NCBI RefSeq assembly: GCF_036227225.1
Contig: NZ_CP109444.1
Span: forward strand, 4,135,501-4,199,500
Direction: 5' to 3'
Length of the DNA: 64,000 nucleotides
Origin: Streptomyces sp. NBC_01478
GTDB taxonomy: Bacteria > Actinomycetota > Actinomycetes > Streptomycetales > Streptomycetaceae
Shown: positions 55,107 through 62,804 of the stretch, in pieces
Layout: each line of letters opens with the position of its first letter
Numbering within the stretch: position 1 is the first letter of the stretch
Translations under genes and position numbers: made by a program
Notes under the pieces: generated by a model
The model's input: the letters and a program-made list of their open reading frames with translations, nothing else
Database searches by the model: none
What the model was told of the DNA's origin: nothing

Positions 55107-56600
55107 TTAAACGCCGTCCTGGACGTCCAGGACCGAGGCGAGGGCGGCCTCGAAGCCGGACGCCCTGGCCGCGCCGGCCGTCGGGTCCTGCTGGCGGACG
55201 TCGATGACATGGCCGGTCAGCTCGGACAGCAGCACGTCGAGCGATGTGCGGGCCACGGCCTCGGAGGAGAGCAGGGTACCCGAGGGCTCCTGGCCGAACG
55301 CCTTGGTGCGCATCGGGGTGGCGGTGCGCTCCGGGTTGATGCAGTTCACCCGGATGCCGTCGCCGGCCCACTCGTCGGACAGGGCCTGCGTGAGGTTCAC
55401 CATCGCGGCCTTGGTCGAGGAGTACAGGCTGTACTCGGCACGGCCGCGGGTGTAGCTGCTGGAGGTGTAGAGCAGCAACTGGCCCTTGGTCTCGGCGAGG
55501 TACTTGTACGCGGAACGGGCGATCTGCACGGGCGCCAGGTAGTTGACCTTCAGCGCCTCCTCGATCGTCGCGTTGTCCGTCTCGGCCAGCTTGCCGATGC
55601 GCAGCACGCCCGCGGTGTTGATGACGTAGTCGATGCGCCCGGTCTCGGCGTACGCCTTGGACAGCGCGTCGTCGACCTCCTCCGGGTTCTCGACGTGCGT
55701 GCCGGTGGTCGAGCGGCCCAGCGCGTACACCGTGGCGCCGTAGCCCTCGGCGACCTCGGCGATGTCCTTGCCGATGCCGTACGAACCGCCGAAGACGACC
55801 AGCGTCTTCCCGGTGAGCAGCTCGCGGTAGGCGGCCTCGTCGACCTGCTCGGGCGCGGCCGTGGAGGCGAGCTGGAAGAGCTTGTCGGCGATGAAGACGT
55901 CGACGGGCTGGGTGACCTTCATGTTGTACTCGTCGCCCGCGACGACGTGGATCGGCACGTCCGGCAGGTACTTGAGCACGACCGAACAGTCGTCCGTGGC
56001 CTGGAAGTTGGGGTCCCCGGCGGCGACCTCGTAGGCGCGGCGGATCGTGCTCAGCTTGAACGCCTGGGGCGTCTGGCCGCGGCGCAGCCGGGAGCGGTCG
56101 GGGATCTCGGTGATGAACTCGCCGTCGTCGCCGTGCGTGCGGGTCACGATGATGGTGTCGGCGGACGGGATGGCCACGTCCACGGCCTGGAAGCGCTCCA
56201 GGGCGATCACACAGTCGTCGATCACGCGCTGCGAGAGCAGGGGGCGCACGGCGTCGTGGAAGAGGACGTTGCGGTCCTCACCCTGGGCCAGGCCCTCGCC
56301 GAGCGCGGCGATGGCGCGCTCGGTGGTCTCGTTCCGCGTGGAGCCGCCCTCGATGATCCGGGTGACCTTCCGGAAGCCGGCTTTGGCGACGATCTTCTCG
56401 ATGTCGGGGACGTAGCCCGGCGCCATCAGGACGATGATGTCGTCGATCGAGTCGGCGTTCTCGAAGGTGGTCAAGGTGTGCTCGATGACTGCCTTGCCGG
56501 CGATCTTCAGCAGTTGCTTGGGGATCGACAGACCCACCCGCTGGCCGGTACCGCCGGCCAGGATCACTGCGGTGGTGCGGGGCTTGGCTATGTGCGACAC
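55107..56600 (-). CDS. Bifunctional CDP-ribitol synthase: IspD-type cytidylyltransferase fused to SDR reductase
   Basis: A 497-residue protein from GTG at 56600. Residues 1-240 are an IspD/TarI nucleotidyltransferase (TTAVILAGGTGQRVGLSIPK, NVLFHDAVRPLLS, ATDDCSVVLKYLP). Residues about 265-480 are a short-chain dehydrogenase (LVVFGGSYGIGKDIAEVAEG, YVINTAGVLRIG, YSLYSSTKAAM with the YxxxK pair). This matches the fused Bcs1/TarIJ-like layout that reduces ribulose-5-phosphate and makes CDP-ribitol. MEP-pathway IspD is rejected because of the fusion and wall-polymer context. Confidence 0.88.
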   Translation of the reverse strand: MSHIAKPRTTAVILAGGTGQRVGLSIPKQLLKIAGKAVIEHTLTTFENADSIDDIIVLMAPGYVPDIEKIVAKAGFRKVTRIIEGGSTRNETTERAIAALGEGLAQGEDRNVLFHDAVRPLLSQRVIDDCVIALERFQAVDVAIPSADTIIVTRTHGDDGEFITEIPDRSRLRRGQTPQAFKLSTIRRAYEVAAGDPNFQATDDCSVVLKYLPDVPIHVVAGDEYNMKVTQPVDVFIADKLFQLASTAAPEQVDEAAYRELLTGKTLVVFGGSYGIGKDIAEVAEGYGATVYALGRSTTGTHVENPEEVDDALSKAYAETGRIDYVINTAGVLRIGKLAETDNATIEEALKVNYLAPVQIARSAYKYLAETKGQLLLYTSSSYTRGRAEYSLYSSTKAAMVNLTQALSDEWAGDGIRVNCINPERTATPMRTKAFGQEPSGTLLSSEAVARTSLDVLLSELTGHVIDVRQQDPTAGAARASGFEAALASVLDVQDGV

Positions 56601-56750
56601 AGGTGACCTTGACCTACCTCGGGACAATGGGGGAACGCGCAAATGGTCCCACTCGCGGTTACCGCAGTGCAAGGCGAGTGACCTCCGCCGCATAGGTGCG
56701 CGACATCTGTCATTCATCTTGCACTGCTGGTGACCGAGTGATGACACCAC

Positions 56751-57914
56751 TCAACGGCGACGGAGCCTCTTCAGACAACGGTGACCGAGAACCCGTACGA
56801 GTTCCTTCGACGACGTCTGATGAACCGCCCGCGCCTTCGCCGGCGCACTGTGCCGGACAGGCACCGAGGCGGCCGCCGCGAGCACCCCGTACAGCGCCTG
56901 CGCGGCCACTTCGGGCGCGATCCGCGGCGCGCCGGGCGCCTTCTCCAGGGTCTCCGGTACGGCCGACAGCAGCGCCGTGTCCCCTACGACCCGCACACCC
57001 GTGGCCGCGATCGTCCCGGCCATCTCGGCGCCGATCGTGCCCGCCGCCTCCAATGCCCACCGAGGCGTGATGATCTTCACGTCCTGCGGGGTCGGGCTGC
57101 ACGCATTCTTCATATGCATGACCGCGCCGTTGCGCACGAGCTTGGAATACAGCTCGTCGGGGAGCCCATTGCCGCGGAATTCGACGTTGAGCTTCCGCAG
57201 CATTTCGGTCTCGGCGAGGGTGAGAGAACGGTTCGCCGAGTCCGGAACCGGCTGCAGGAGATTCGCGGGCAGCCCGAGCAGTGTCTCGAAGGTGCGCAGC
57301 AGTCCGTCCCGGTCGCCGTCGTCGACCACGACGACCGTGACCCGCTCGGGACCCACGACCCGGGCCCAGCGCTCCACCAGCCGGTCGTGCCGGTGCCGCC
57401 GCCAGAAGCTGGGGTTGGGCTGCTCGTACGGCGCCTTGCGGAGCATGTGCTCCAGCCAGTTGTCGTAGCCCATGCGCAGGCCGTTCTGGACGTACTGCTG
57501 CCACTGCGAGGGCATGATCTTCGCCAGCGGGCGCAGGGTGATCAGGATGTGCACGCGCTCGCCGCCGAGCTGCTCCACGATCCTGGCCGGCGTCTCGTCG
57601 TCCTGGGCGTCGGCGAAGAACTCGCTGCTGATCACCGAGGTGCGGCCGCCGGTGGCCCGCACGGCACCGAGGAGGCGTGTCCAGTGCTTGTCGGTGGGCG
57701 CGGTGTCGCCCATCATCGCGGGCCGGGCGCAGGCGGCGAGGGCCGCTTCCATCGGGTGTCTGTTGTGGGCGGGGAAGTCGACGCCGTGCGCGGGCATCGT
57801 GTCCTTCGCGGCGAACAGCGCGCCCTGGACGGCGGTGGTCCCGGTCTTGTGCGGGCCGATGTGCAGCAGCCGGGTCCCGACGGGCAACGCTTCCTCAATG
57901 CAATCCGTCTCCAT
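56751..57914 (-). CDS. Sulfotransferase-like protein
   Basis: A 387-residue protein. RLLHIGPHKTGTTAVQGALF holds the PAPS-binding P-loop (KTGTT) of the sulfotransferase superfamily, and RVHILITLRPLAKIMPSQWQ and LVERWARVVGPERVTVVVVD fit the fold. The C-terminus is basic (LVRVLGHRCLKRLRRR). It is the first gene of the wall-polymer set, suggesting sulfation or another modification of the polymer; this is inference. The ATG at 57914 lacks a Shine-Dalgarno sequence. Its codon use is normal. Confidence 0.82.
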   Translation of the reverse strand: METDCIEEALPVGTRLLHIGPHKTGTTAVQGALFAAKDTMPAHGVDFPAHNRHPMEAALAACARPAMMGDTAPTDKHWTRLLGAVRATGGRTSVISSEFFADAQDDETPARIVEQLGGERVHILITLRPLAKIMPSQWQQYVQNGLRMGYDNWLEHMLRKAPYEQPNPSFWRRHRHDRLVERWARVVGPERVTVVVVDDGDRDGLLRTFETLLGLPANLLQPVPDSANRSLTLAETEMLRKLNVEFRGNGLPDELYSKLVRNGAVMHMKNACSPTPQDVKIITPRWALEAAGTIGAEMAGTIAATGVRVVGDTALLSAVPETLEKAPGAPRIAPEVAAQALYGVLAAAASVPVRHSAPAKARAVHQTSSKELVRVLGHRCLKRLRRR

Positions 57915-57957
57915 GGTTAACGGACGGTAAGAGTTGTTCCTGAGTCGGACCTGAGAA

Positions 57958-57987
57958 GAGCCTGGGACACAGATGAGTCCCAGGCTC
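57958..57987 (-). terminator. Terminator of the PhoD gene
   Basis: A perfect 11-bp stem, GAGCCTGGGAC (57958-57968) and GTCCCAGGCTC (57977-57987), 25 bases past the phoD stop. Confidence 0.85.
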
Positions 57988-58011
57988 CGGTCACACAGGG
58001 TTCACAGTCGC

Positions 58012-59562
58012 CTATACGACGCGGACGCCGGGATCGCCCGCCTGCACGCGGAGCGAGGCGTAAGTACTGGGCACGGCCGCGGGCTTCAGCACGGTGTCCA
58101 CGACTCTCACCTTCGCGTCGATGCCGTCCTTGCGGATGTCGAAGAGGTGGTAGCCGCGGTGCGCGTCGATCACCTTCCAGTGCGGGTTGTCGGCCATCAG
58201 CGGGTCCCACTGGGCGTGGAAGGCGGCCTGGTCCTGGTCGCCGTTGCTGGAGATGGACGTCCCCACGAACTCGGCGCCGACGACGTCGGAGTCCGGATCG
58301 GCGAAGTCCTCCTTGAGGTCGCTGATCATCGTGAGGTGCCGGTCGCCGCTGAGCACCACGGGGTTGCGGACGCTCTTGAAGTCCTCCAGCAGGGCGTTGC
58401 GTTCGGCCTGGTAGCCGTCCCAGGCGTCGTAGAACCACTGCTTGCCCGCGCCGAGCAGGGTGTCCGTCTCGGCCATCATGATCTGCGAGGCGATGACGTT
58501 CCAGCGGGCGGGCGAGTGGCGCAGCCCCTTCAGCAGCCATGCCTTCTGCTCGGCGCCCATCATGGTCGTCGCCGGGTCCTCGGCGCCGGCCTGCGTGGTC
58601 GCCTGGTCGCTGCGGAACTGCCGGGTGTCGAGCACGTTGAGCCGCATCAGGCGGCCGAACTCCAGCCGCCGGTACATCTGGATGTGCGGCCCGTTCGGGA
58701 CGGCGGTCGCGCGCACCGGCATGTGCTCGTAGTACGCCTGGAAGGCCGCCGTCAGCCGCGCCACGAACGCGTCGTGCGACTGCTGGGCGGGGTCCTGCGG
58801 GATCTCCCCCGCCCAGTCGTTGTCGACCTCGTGGTCGTCGAAGGTCACCACCCAGGGGGCGTTGGCGTGCATCGCCGCGAGATCCGGGTCGCTGCGGTAC
58901 TGCGCGTACCGGTTGCGGTACTGCACCAGGCTGTACGGCTCCCCGGTCCCCTCGTGCCGGCGCGGCCCCGCGTTCGACGGCGTCGACTCGTAGATGTAGT
59001 CGCCGACGAAGAGCACGAAGTCGGGGTCCTGGGCCAGCATGTCGGCGTACGGCGTGAAGTAGCCGTTCTGCCAGTTCTGGCAGGAGGCGAGCGCGACGCG
59101 GAGCCGGCCGCCGGAGCTGTTCGCGTGCGGCGCGGTGCGGGTGCGGCCGGTGGCGGAGAGCTGCCCGCCGGTGCGGAAGCGGTACCAGTAGTCACGGCCC
59201 GGGCGCAGCCCGCGTACATCCACGTGAACGCTGTGCCCATACTCGGGCCGGGCGGGCGCGACTCCCCGGCGCACGTGCTTTCTGAACCGCGCGTCCTCGG
59301 CGATCTCCCACTCCACGGGGACCACCTGGTCGGGCATCCCGCCACCGTGCAGCGGGTCCGGGGCGAGCCGCGTCCACAGCACGATGCCGTCGGGCAGCGG
59401 GTCGCCGGAGGCGATGCCGAGGCTGAACACACCGTCGGGCAGCGGAGTTTCGGCAGCCCGGGCGGAGGTCGGCAGCCACAACTGCGCGGAGGCCGCGGCC
59501 CCGAGCACCGCCGCGCCGGCCGCGAGAAAACGTCGTCGATCGGGTGATACGGCTCCGGTCAT
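58012..59562 (-). CDS. phoD: PhoD-family alkaline phosphatase/phosphodiesterase, Tat-exported
   Basis: A 516-residue protein. I chose the ATG at 59562 (MTGAVSPDRRRFLAAGAAVL), six bases after AGGGAG: it gives a twin-arginine signal ending AQLWLPTSARAAE. PhoD core: LPDGIVLWTRLAPDPL, FVLFVGDYIYE, VVTFDDHEVDNDWAGEIPQD and PVVLSGDRHLTMISDL, with the Ca/Fe ligand residues. In Bacillus PhoD hydrolyses wall teichoic acid, and here it adjoins a teichoic-acid-like locus. A GTTCAAC sequence upstream might be half a Pho box, but the second half is not evident. Confidence 0.93.
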   Translation of the reverse strand: MTGAVSPDRRRFLAAGAAVLGAAASAQLWLPTSARAAETPLPDGVFSLGIASGDPLPDGIVLWTRLAPDPLHGGGMPDQVVPVEWEIAEDARFRKHVRRGVAPARPEYGHSVHVDVRGLRPGRDYWYRFRTGGQLSATGRTRTAPHANSSGGRLRVALASCQNWQNGYFTPYADMLAQDPDFVLFVGDYIYESTPSNAGPRRHEGTGEPYSLVQYRNRYAQYRSDPDLAAMHANAPWVVTFDDHEVDNDWAGEIPQDPAQQSHDAFVARLTAAFQAYYEHMPVRATAVPNGPHIQMYRRLEFGRLMRLNVLDTRQFRSDQATTQAGAEDPATTMMGAEQKAWLLKGLRHSPARWNVIASQIMMAETDTLLGAGKQWFYDAWDGYQAERNALLEDFKSVRNPVVLSGDRHLTMISDLKEDFADPDSDVVGAEFVGTSISSNGDQDQAAFHAQWDPLMADNPHWKVIDAHRGYHLFDIRKDGIDAKVRVVDTVLKPAAVPSTYASLRVQAGDPGVRVV

Positions 59563-59675
59563 CGTGAACTCCCTTGCGACGTTGGCCTCTTGGGTCACTT
59601 GGAAGCCTCACAGTGCGCGGAGTCCCGCCTGTTGAACAGTAAGTATCGCGTCCATGACAAATGAGCGCACAGCAA

Positions 59676-59706
59676 GAGACCCGTTACTTCGAGAGCAACG
59701 GGTCTC
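59676..59706. terminator. Hairpin upstream of phoD
   Basis: A 10-bp perfect stem, GAGACCCGTT (59676-59685) and AACGGGTCTC (59697-59706). Either a terminator facing left or right, or an insulating hairpin between the repeat region and phoD. Confidence 0.6.
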
Positions 59707-59901
59707 AGCCAGTTTGGTCACGCCGGTGAATGATCTTCACGTCGGACGGGCGATCGGGGGTGGGGCGGGAGACGCGTCGGGGGGCGTGGGGCGGGCGAGT
59801 TGTCGTCACACCGGCCCGGACGACCGGCACGCCTGACGGACGATCAGCCCGCCGAGGCGGACGGCCACGGCGCCGGACAGGCACCGGCCACGCGGGCAGC
59901 G

Positions 59902-59994
59902 CGCCGGGCAGGTGACCATCCCGCCAGCACCTCGCCGGGCAGGTGACCGTCCCGCCGGCAGAGCGCCAGGCAAGTGACCATCCCGCCGGTCGGC
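59902..59994. repeat. Three 31-bp tandem repeats
   Basis: Units begin CGCCGGGCAGGTGACC at 59902, 59933 and 59964 (the last CGCCAGGCAAGTGACC), each exactly 31 bp and directly adjoining, so not CRISPR. Non-coding. Confidence 0.8.
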
Positions 59995-60005
59995 TGGTCA
60001 CCGCA

Positions 60006-60360
60006 CCCGACGGGCAGTCACCTCGCCGAGCGGGACAGCCATCGGGCCGGGCAACCAGTCGCCACGGCCAACGACCGGCCGCCGCACTGGACGCACGGCC
60101 ACCGCACCCAACATGCGACCACCCCGCCGGACGACCAGAGGCCACACCCGACCGGCAGTCACCTCACCAAGCCGGACAGCCAGCGCGCCGACACAAACAG
60201 TCGCCACGGCCAACCACCGGCCACCACACCAGACGCACGGTCACCGCACCCAACGCACGACCACCACGCGGGACGACCGCATGCCACGCCCGACCGGCAG
60301 TCACCTCACCGAGCCGGGAAACATCCCGCCCACCGGACAGTCACCGCACAGCAGCTCCAG
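60006..60360. repeat. About 141-bp tandem repeats (two full units and a partial one)
   Basis: CCCGACnGGCAGTCACCTC recurs at 60006, 60147 and 60289 (141 and 142 bp apart). Within units the order CAGTCGCCACGGCCAAC, ACGCACGGnCACCGCACCCA is kept. The frames opened by the repeats are low-complexity, so I regard 59707-60388 as non-coding. Confidence 0.75.
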
Positions 60361-60388
60361 TCCCCCGGAACCCCACCGCGCCCCTTCC

Positions 60389-61825
60389 TCAGAAGGGCTT
60401 GAAGTCGTCGAACTCCCGTGTCGCGTCGTCCCGTTCGGCCTGCTTGTCGCGGCGGCGCTGTGTCGCGGGCCGCGGCTCGTCGAGCCGGTGGTCCTCGCCA
60501 CGGCGGCCCAGCATCTCCGCACCGGCCATCACCGTCGGCTCCCAGTCGAAGACGACCGCGTTGTCCTCGGGGCCGATCGCGACGCCGTCGCCGGAGCGGG
60601 CGCCCGCCTTCATCAGCGAGTCCTCCACGCCGAGGCGGTTGAGCCGGTCGGCGAGGTAGCCGACGGCCTCGTCGTTGCTGAAGTCGGTCTGGCGGACCCA
60701 GCGTTCGGGCTTCTCGCCGCGCACGCGGAAGAGGCCGTCCTCCTCCTGTACGACGGTGAAGCCGCTGTCGTCGACCGCCTTCGGGCGGATGACGATCCGG
60801 GTCGCCTCCTCCTTCGGCTTCGCGGCACGCGACTCGGCGACGAACTCCGCGATGGCGAAGGACAGTTCACGCAGTCCCGTGTGGGCGACGGCCGACACCT
60901 CGAAGACGCGGTAGCCGCGCGCCTCCAGGTCGGGGCGCACCATCTCGGCGAGATCCTTGCCGTCCGGTACGTCGATCTTGTTCAGGACGACCATCCGCGG
61001 ACGCCGGTCGAGGCCGCCGTACTGCTTCAGCTCCTCCTCGATCATGTCGAGGTCGGAGATCGGGTCGCGCTCGGACTCCAGCGTCGCGGTGTCCAGGATG
61101 TGCACGAGCACGCTGCACCGCTCGACGTGGCGCAGGAACTCCAGGCCGAGGCCCTTGCCCTGGCTGGCGCCGGGGATGAGACCGGGGACGTCCGCGATCG
61201 TGTAGACCGTCTCGCCGGCCGTCACCACACCCAGGTTCGGGACCAGGGTGGTGAAGGGGTAGTCGGCGATCTTCGGCTTGGCCGCGCTCAGCACCGAGAT
61301 CAGCGAGGACTTGCCGGCGCTCGGGTAGCCGACCAGGGCCACGTCGGCGACCGTCTTCAGCTCCAGGACGATGTCCTGGAGGTCGCCGGGGACGCCGAGG
61401 AGCGCGAAACCGGGGGCCTTGCGGCGGGCCGAGGACAGCGCCGCGTTGCCGAGGCCGCCCCGGCCGCCCTGCGCGGCGATGTACGAGGTGCCCTGGCCGA
61501 CGAGGTCGGCGATCACGTTGCCCGCGCCGTCGAGCACGACCGTGCCGTCCGGCACCGGCAGGATCAGGTCCGTGCCGTCCTTGCCGGAGCGGTTGCCGCC
61601 CTCACCGGGCTTGCCGTTGGTGGCCTTGCGGTGCGGGGAGTGGTGGTAGTCGAGCAGCGTGGTCACGGACTGGTCGACGATGAGGATGACATCCCCACCC
61701 CTTCCGCCGTTGCCGCCGTCCGGGCCGCCGAGCGGCTTGAACTTCTCACGGTGGACGGAGGCACAGCCGTGGCCTCCGTTACCCGCGGCGACATGCAGCT
61801 CGACGCGGTCCACGAAGGTGGTCAT
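60389..61825 (-). CDS. obg: GTPase Obg/CgtA
   Basis: A 478-residue ribosome-associated GTPase with developmental importance in Streptomyces. The N-terminal Gly-rich Obg fold ([33 protein letters not shown]) precedes the G domain ([45 protein letters not shown]). The C-terminal domain is of the actinobacterial type, ending in a charged tail EFDDFKPF. The ATG at 61825 has GGAGG eight bases upstream. It follows rplU-rpmA in the same direction, as in most bacteria. Confidence 0.97.
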   Translation of the reverse strand: MTTFVDRVELHVAAGNGGHGCASVHREKFKPLGGPDGGNGGRGGDVILIVDQSVTTLLDYHHSPHRKATNGKPGEGGNRSGKDGTDLILPVPDGTVVLDGAGNVIADLVGQGTSYIAAQGGRGGLGNAALSSARRKAPGFALLGVPGDLQDIVLELKTVADVALVGYPSAGKSSLISVLSAAKPKIADYPFTTLVPNLGVVTAGETVYTIADVPGLIPGASQGKGLGLEFLRHVERCSVLVHILDTATLESERDPISDLDMIEEELKQYGGLDRRPRMVVLNKIDVPDGKDLAEMVRPDLEARGYRVFEVSAVAHTGLRELSFAIAEFVAESRAAKPKEEATRIVIRPKAVDDSGFTVVQEEDGLFRVRGEKPERWVRQTDFSNDEAVGYLADRLNRLGVEDSLMKAGARSGDGVAIGPEDNAVVFDWEPTVMAGAEMLGRRGEDHRLDEPRPATQRRRDKQAERDDATREFDDFKPF

Positions 61826-61901
61826 GGGATGTGCCTCCAGTTACGTACAACAAAGTCTTGTGGGTACAGCTAGCTGCTGCTCTTCAGTAGAAACACGCGA
61901 A

Positions 61902-61940
61902 AGGCGGACCCGCTTCCCGGAAGGGAAGTGAGGTCCGCCT
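61902..61940 (-). terminator. Hairpin between rpmA and obg
   Basis: AGGCGGACC (61902-61910) pairs with GGTCCGCCT (61932-61940), with an inner CTTCCC/GGGAAG stem. It lies after rpmA and could end most rplU-rpmA transcripts while letting some reach obg. Confidence 0.7.
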
Positions 61941-61984
61941 CGCGAAAGCTTCCGATCAGTTGCCTGAATCAGCTACCTGATGTT

Positions 61985-62239
61985 TCAGGCGACCGGAACG
62001 ATGTTCACGACCTTGCGGCCACGGTGCGTACCGAACTCCACCGCACCGGCGTTCAGCGCGAACAGCGTGTCGTCGCCGCCACGGCCGACGCCCGAACCGG
62101 GGTGGAAGTGGGTGCCGCGCTGGCGGACCAGGATCTCACCAGCGTTGACGACCTGACCGCCGAAGCGCTTCACGCCGAGCCGCTGGGCATTGGAGTCGCG
62201 ACCGTTCCGGGTGGACGATGCGCCCTTCTTGTGTGCCAT
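61985..62239 (-). CDS. rpmA: 50S ribosomal protein L27
   Basis: An 84-residue protein whose N-terminal tail reaches the peptidyl transferase centre. [20 protein letters not shown] and [20 protein letters not shown] are diagnostic. The ATG at 62239 is preceded by GAGGAGAG; rplU ends 14 bases upstream. The N-terminus lacks the cleaved extension seen in Firmicutes. Confidence 0.98.
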   Translation of the reverse strand: MAHKKGASSTRNGRDSNAQRLGVKRFGGQVVNAGEILVRQRGTHFHPGSGVGRGGDDTLFALNAGAVEFGTHRGRKVVNIVPVA

Positions 62240-62253
62240 CTCTCCTCAGTCCC

Positions 62254-62574
62254 TTACTTCGCAGCCGCGGGGATCTCAGTGACCTTGATCGCCGTGTACT
62301 GCTGGCGGTGGCCCTGACGACGGCGGTAACCGGTCTTGTTCTTGTACCGAAGGATGTCGATCTTGACGCCCTTGTGGTGGTCCACGATCTCGGCCTGGAC
62401 CTTGATGCCGGCCAGCACCCACGGGTCGCTGGTCACAGCGTCGCCGTCGACAACGAGCAGGGTCGAGAGCTCGACCGTGTCGCCAACCTTGGCAGTGGAA
62501 ATCTTGTCAACCTCAACGATGTCGCCGACAGCAACCTTGTGCTGGCGACCACCGCTGCGCACGATGGCGTACAC
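62254..62574 (-). CDS. rplU: 50S ribosomal protein L21
   Basis: A 106-residue protein. [20 protein letters not shown] at the N-terminus and [20 protein letters not shown] at the C-terminus are diagnostic for L21, which binds 23S rRNA. The start is GTG at 62574. The 190-bp leader upstream holds a stable hairpin; a longer frame from 62793 would pass through it and is not supported. Confidence 0.97.
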   Translation of the reverse strand: MYAIVRSGGRQHKVAVGDIVEVDKISTAKVGDTVELSTLLVVDGDAVTSDPWVLAGIKVQAEIVDHHKGVKIDILRYKNKTGYRRRQGHRQQYTAIKVTEIPAAAK

Positions 62575-62642
62575 GCTGATCTCACTCTCTAGCTCAGGGA
62601 CGGCACCCCCGCAGTCCAGCCGCCCTGCAGAGCAGACGGCCT

Positions 62643-62666
62643 CTCCCGGCGGAACACACCCGGGAG
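62643..62666 (-). promoter_or_regulatory. Hairpin in the rplU leader
   Basis: CTCCCGG (62643-62649) pairs with CCGGGAG (62660-62666), about 70 bases upstream of rplU. It could serve in autogenous control by L21; this is inference only. Confidence 0.4.
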
Positions 62667-62763
62667 GAAGAGGTTTACGGGGATGTGGCGTGTCACCAGT
62701 GGACACGCCGACAGTCAAGGTTACGGGCCCGCAGCCGAACGGGTCAAACCGGGCCCGGTGGGG

Positions 62764-62792
62764 AGTGCGGCCGGTCACATGGACCGGCCGCA
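62764..62792 (-). terminator. Terminator of the RNase E gene
   Basis: A perfect 12-bp stem, GTGCGGCCGGTC (62764-62775) and GACCGGCCGCAC (62781-62792), 12 bases past the stop. Confidence 0.9.
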
Positions 62793-62804
62793 CCCGCCCG
62801 GGGT

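Noticed and set aside
55107..56600. IspD of the MEP isoprenoid pathway
   Set aside because: The cytidylyltransferase is fused to an SDR domain and adjoins a TagF-like gene, pointing to CDP-ribitol rather than isoprenoids.
59590..59640. Pho box upstream of phoD
   Set aside because: Only a single GTTCAAC-like heptamer is visible; the direct repeat needed for PhoP binding is not evident.
59902..59994. CRISPR-like 31-bp repeats
   Set aside because: Units adjoin directly without spacers and no cas gene is present.
59943..60659. Possible Pro/His/Thr-rich protein in the repeat region
   Set aside because: Open only because of tandem repeats, no ribosome-binding site, and it runs into obg antisense.
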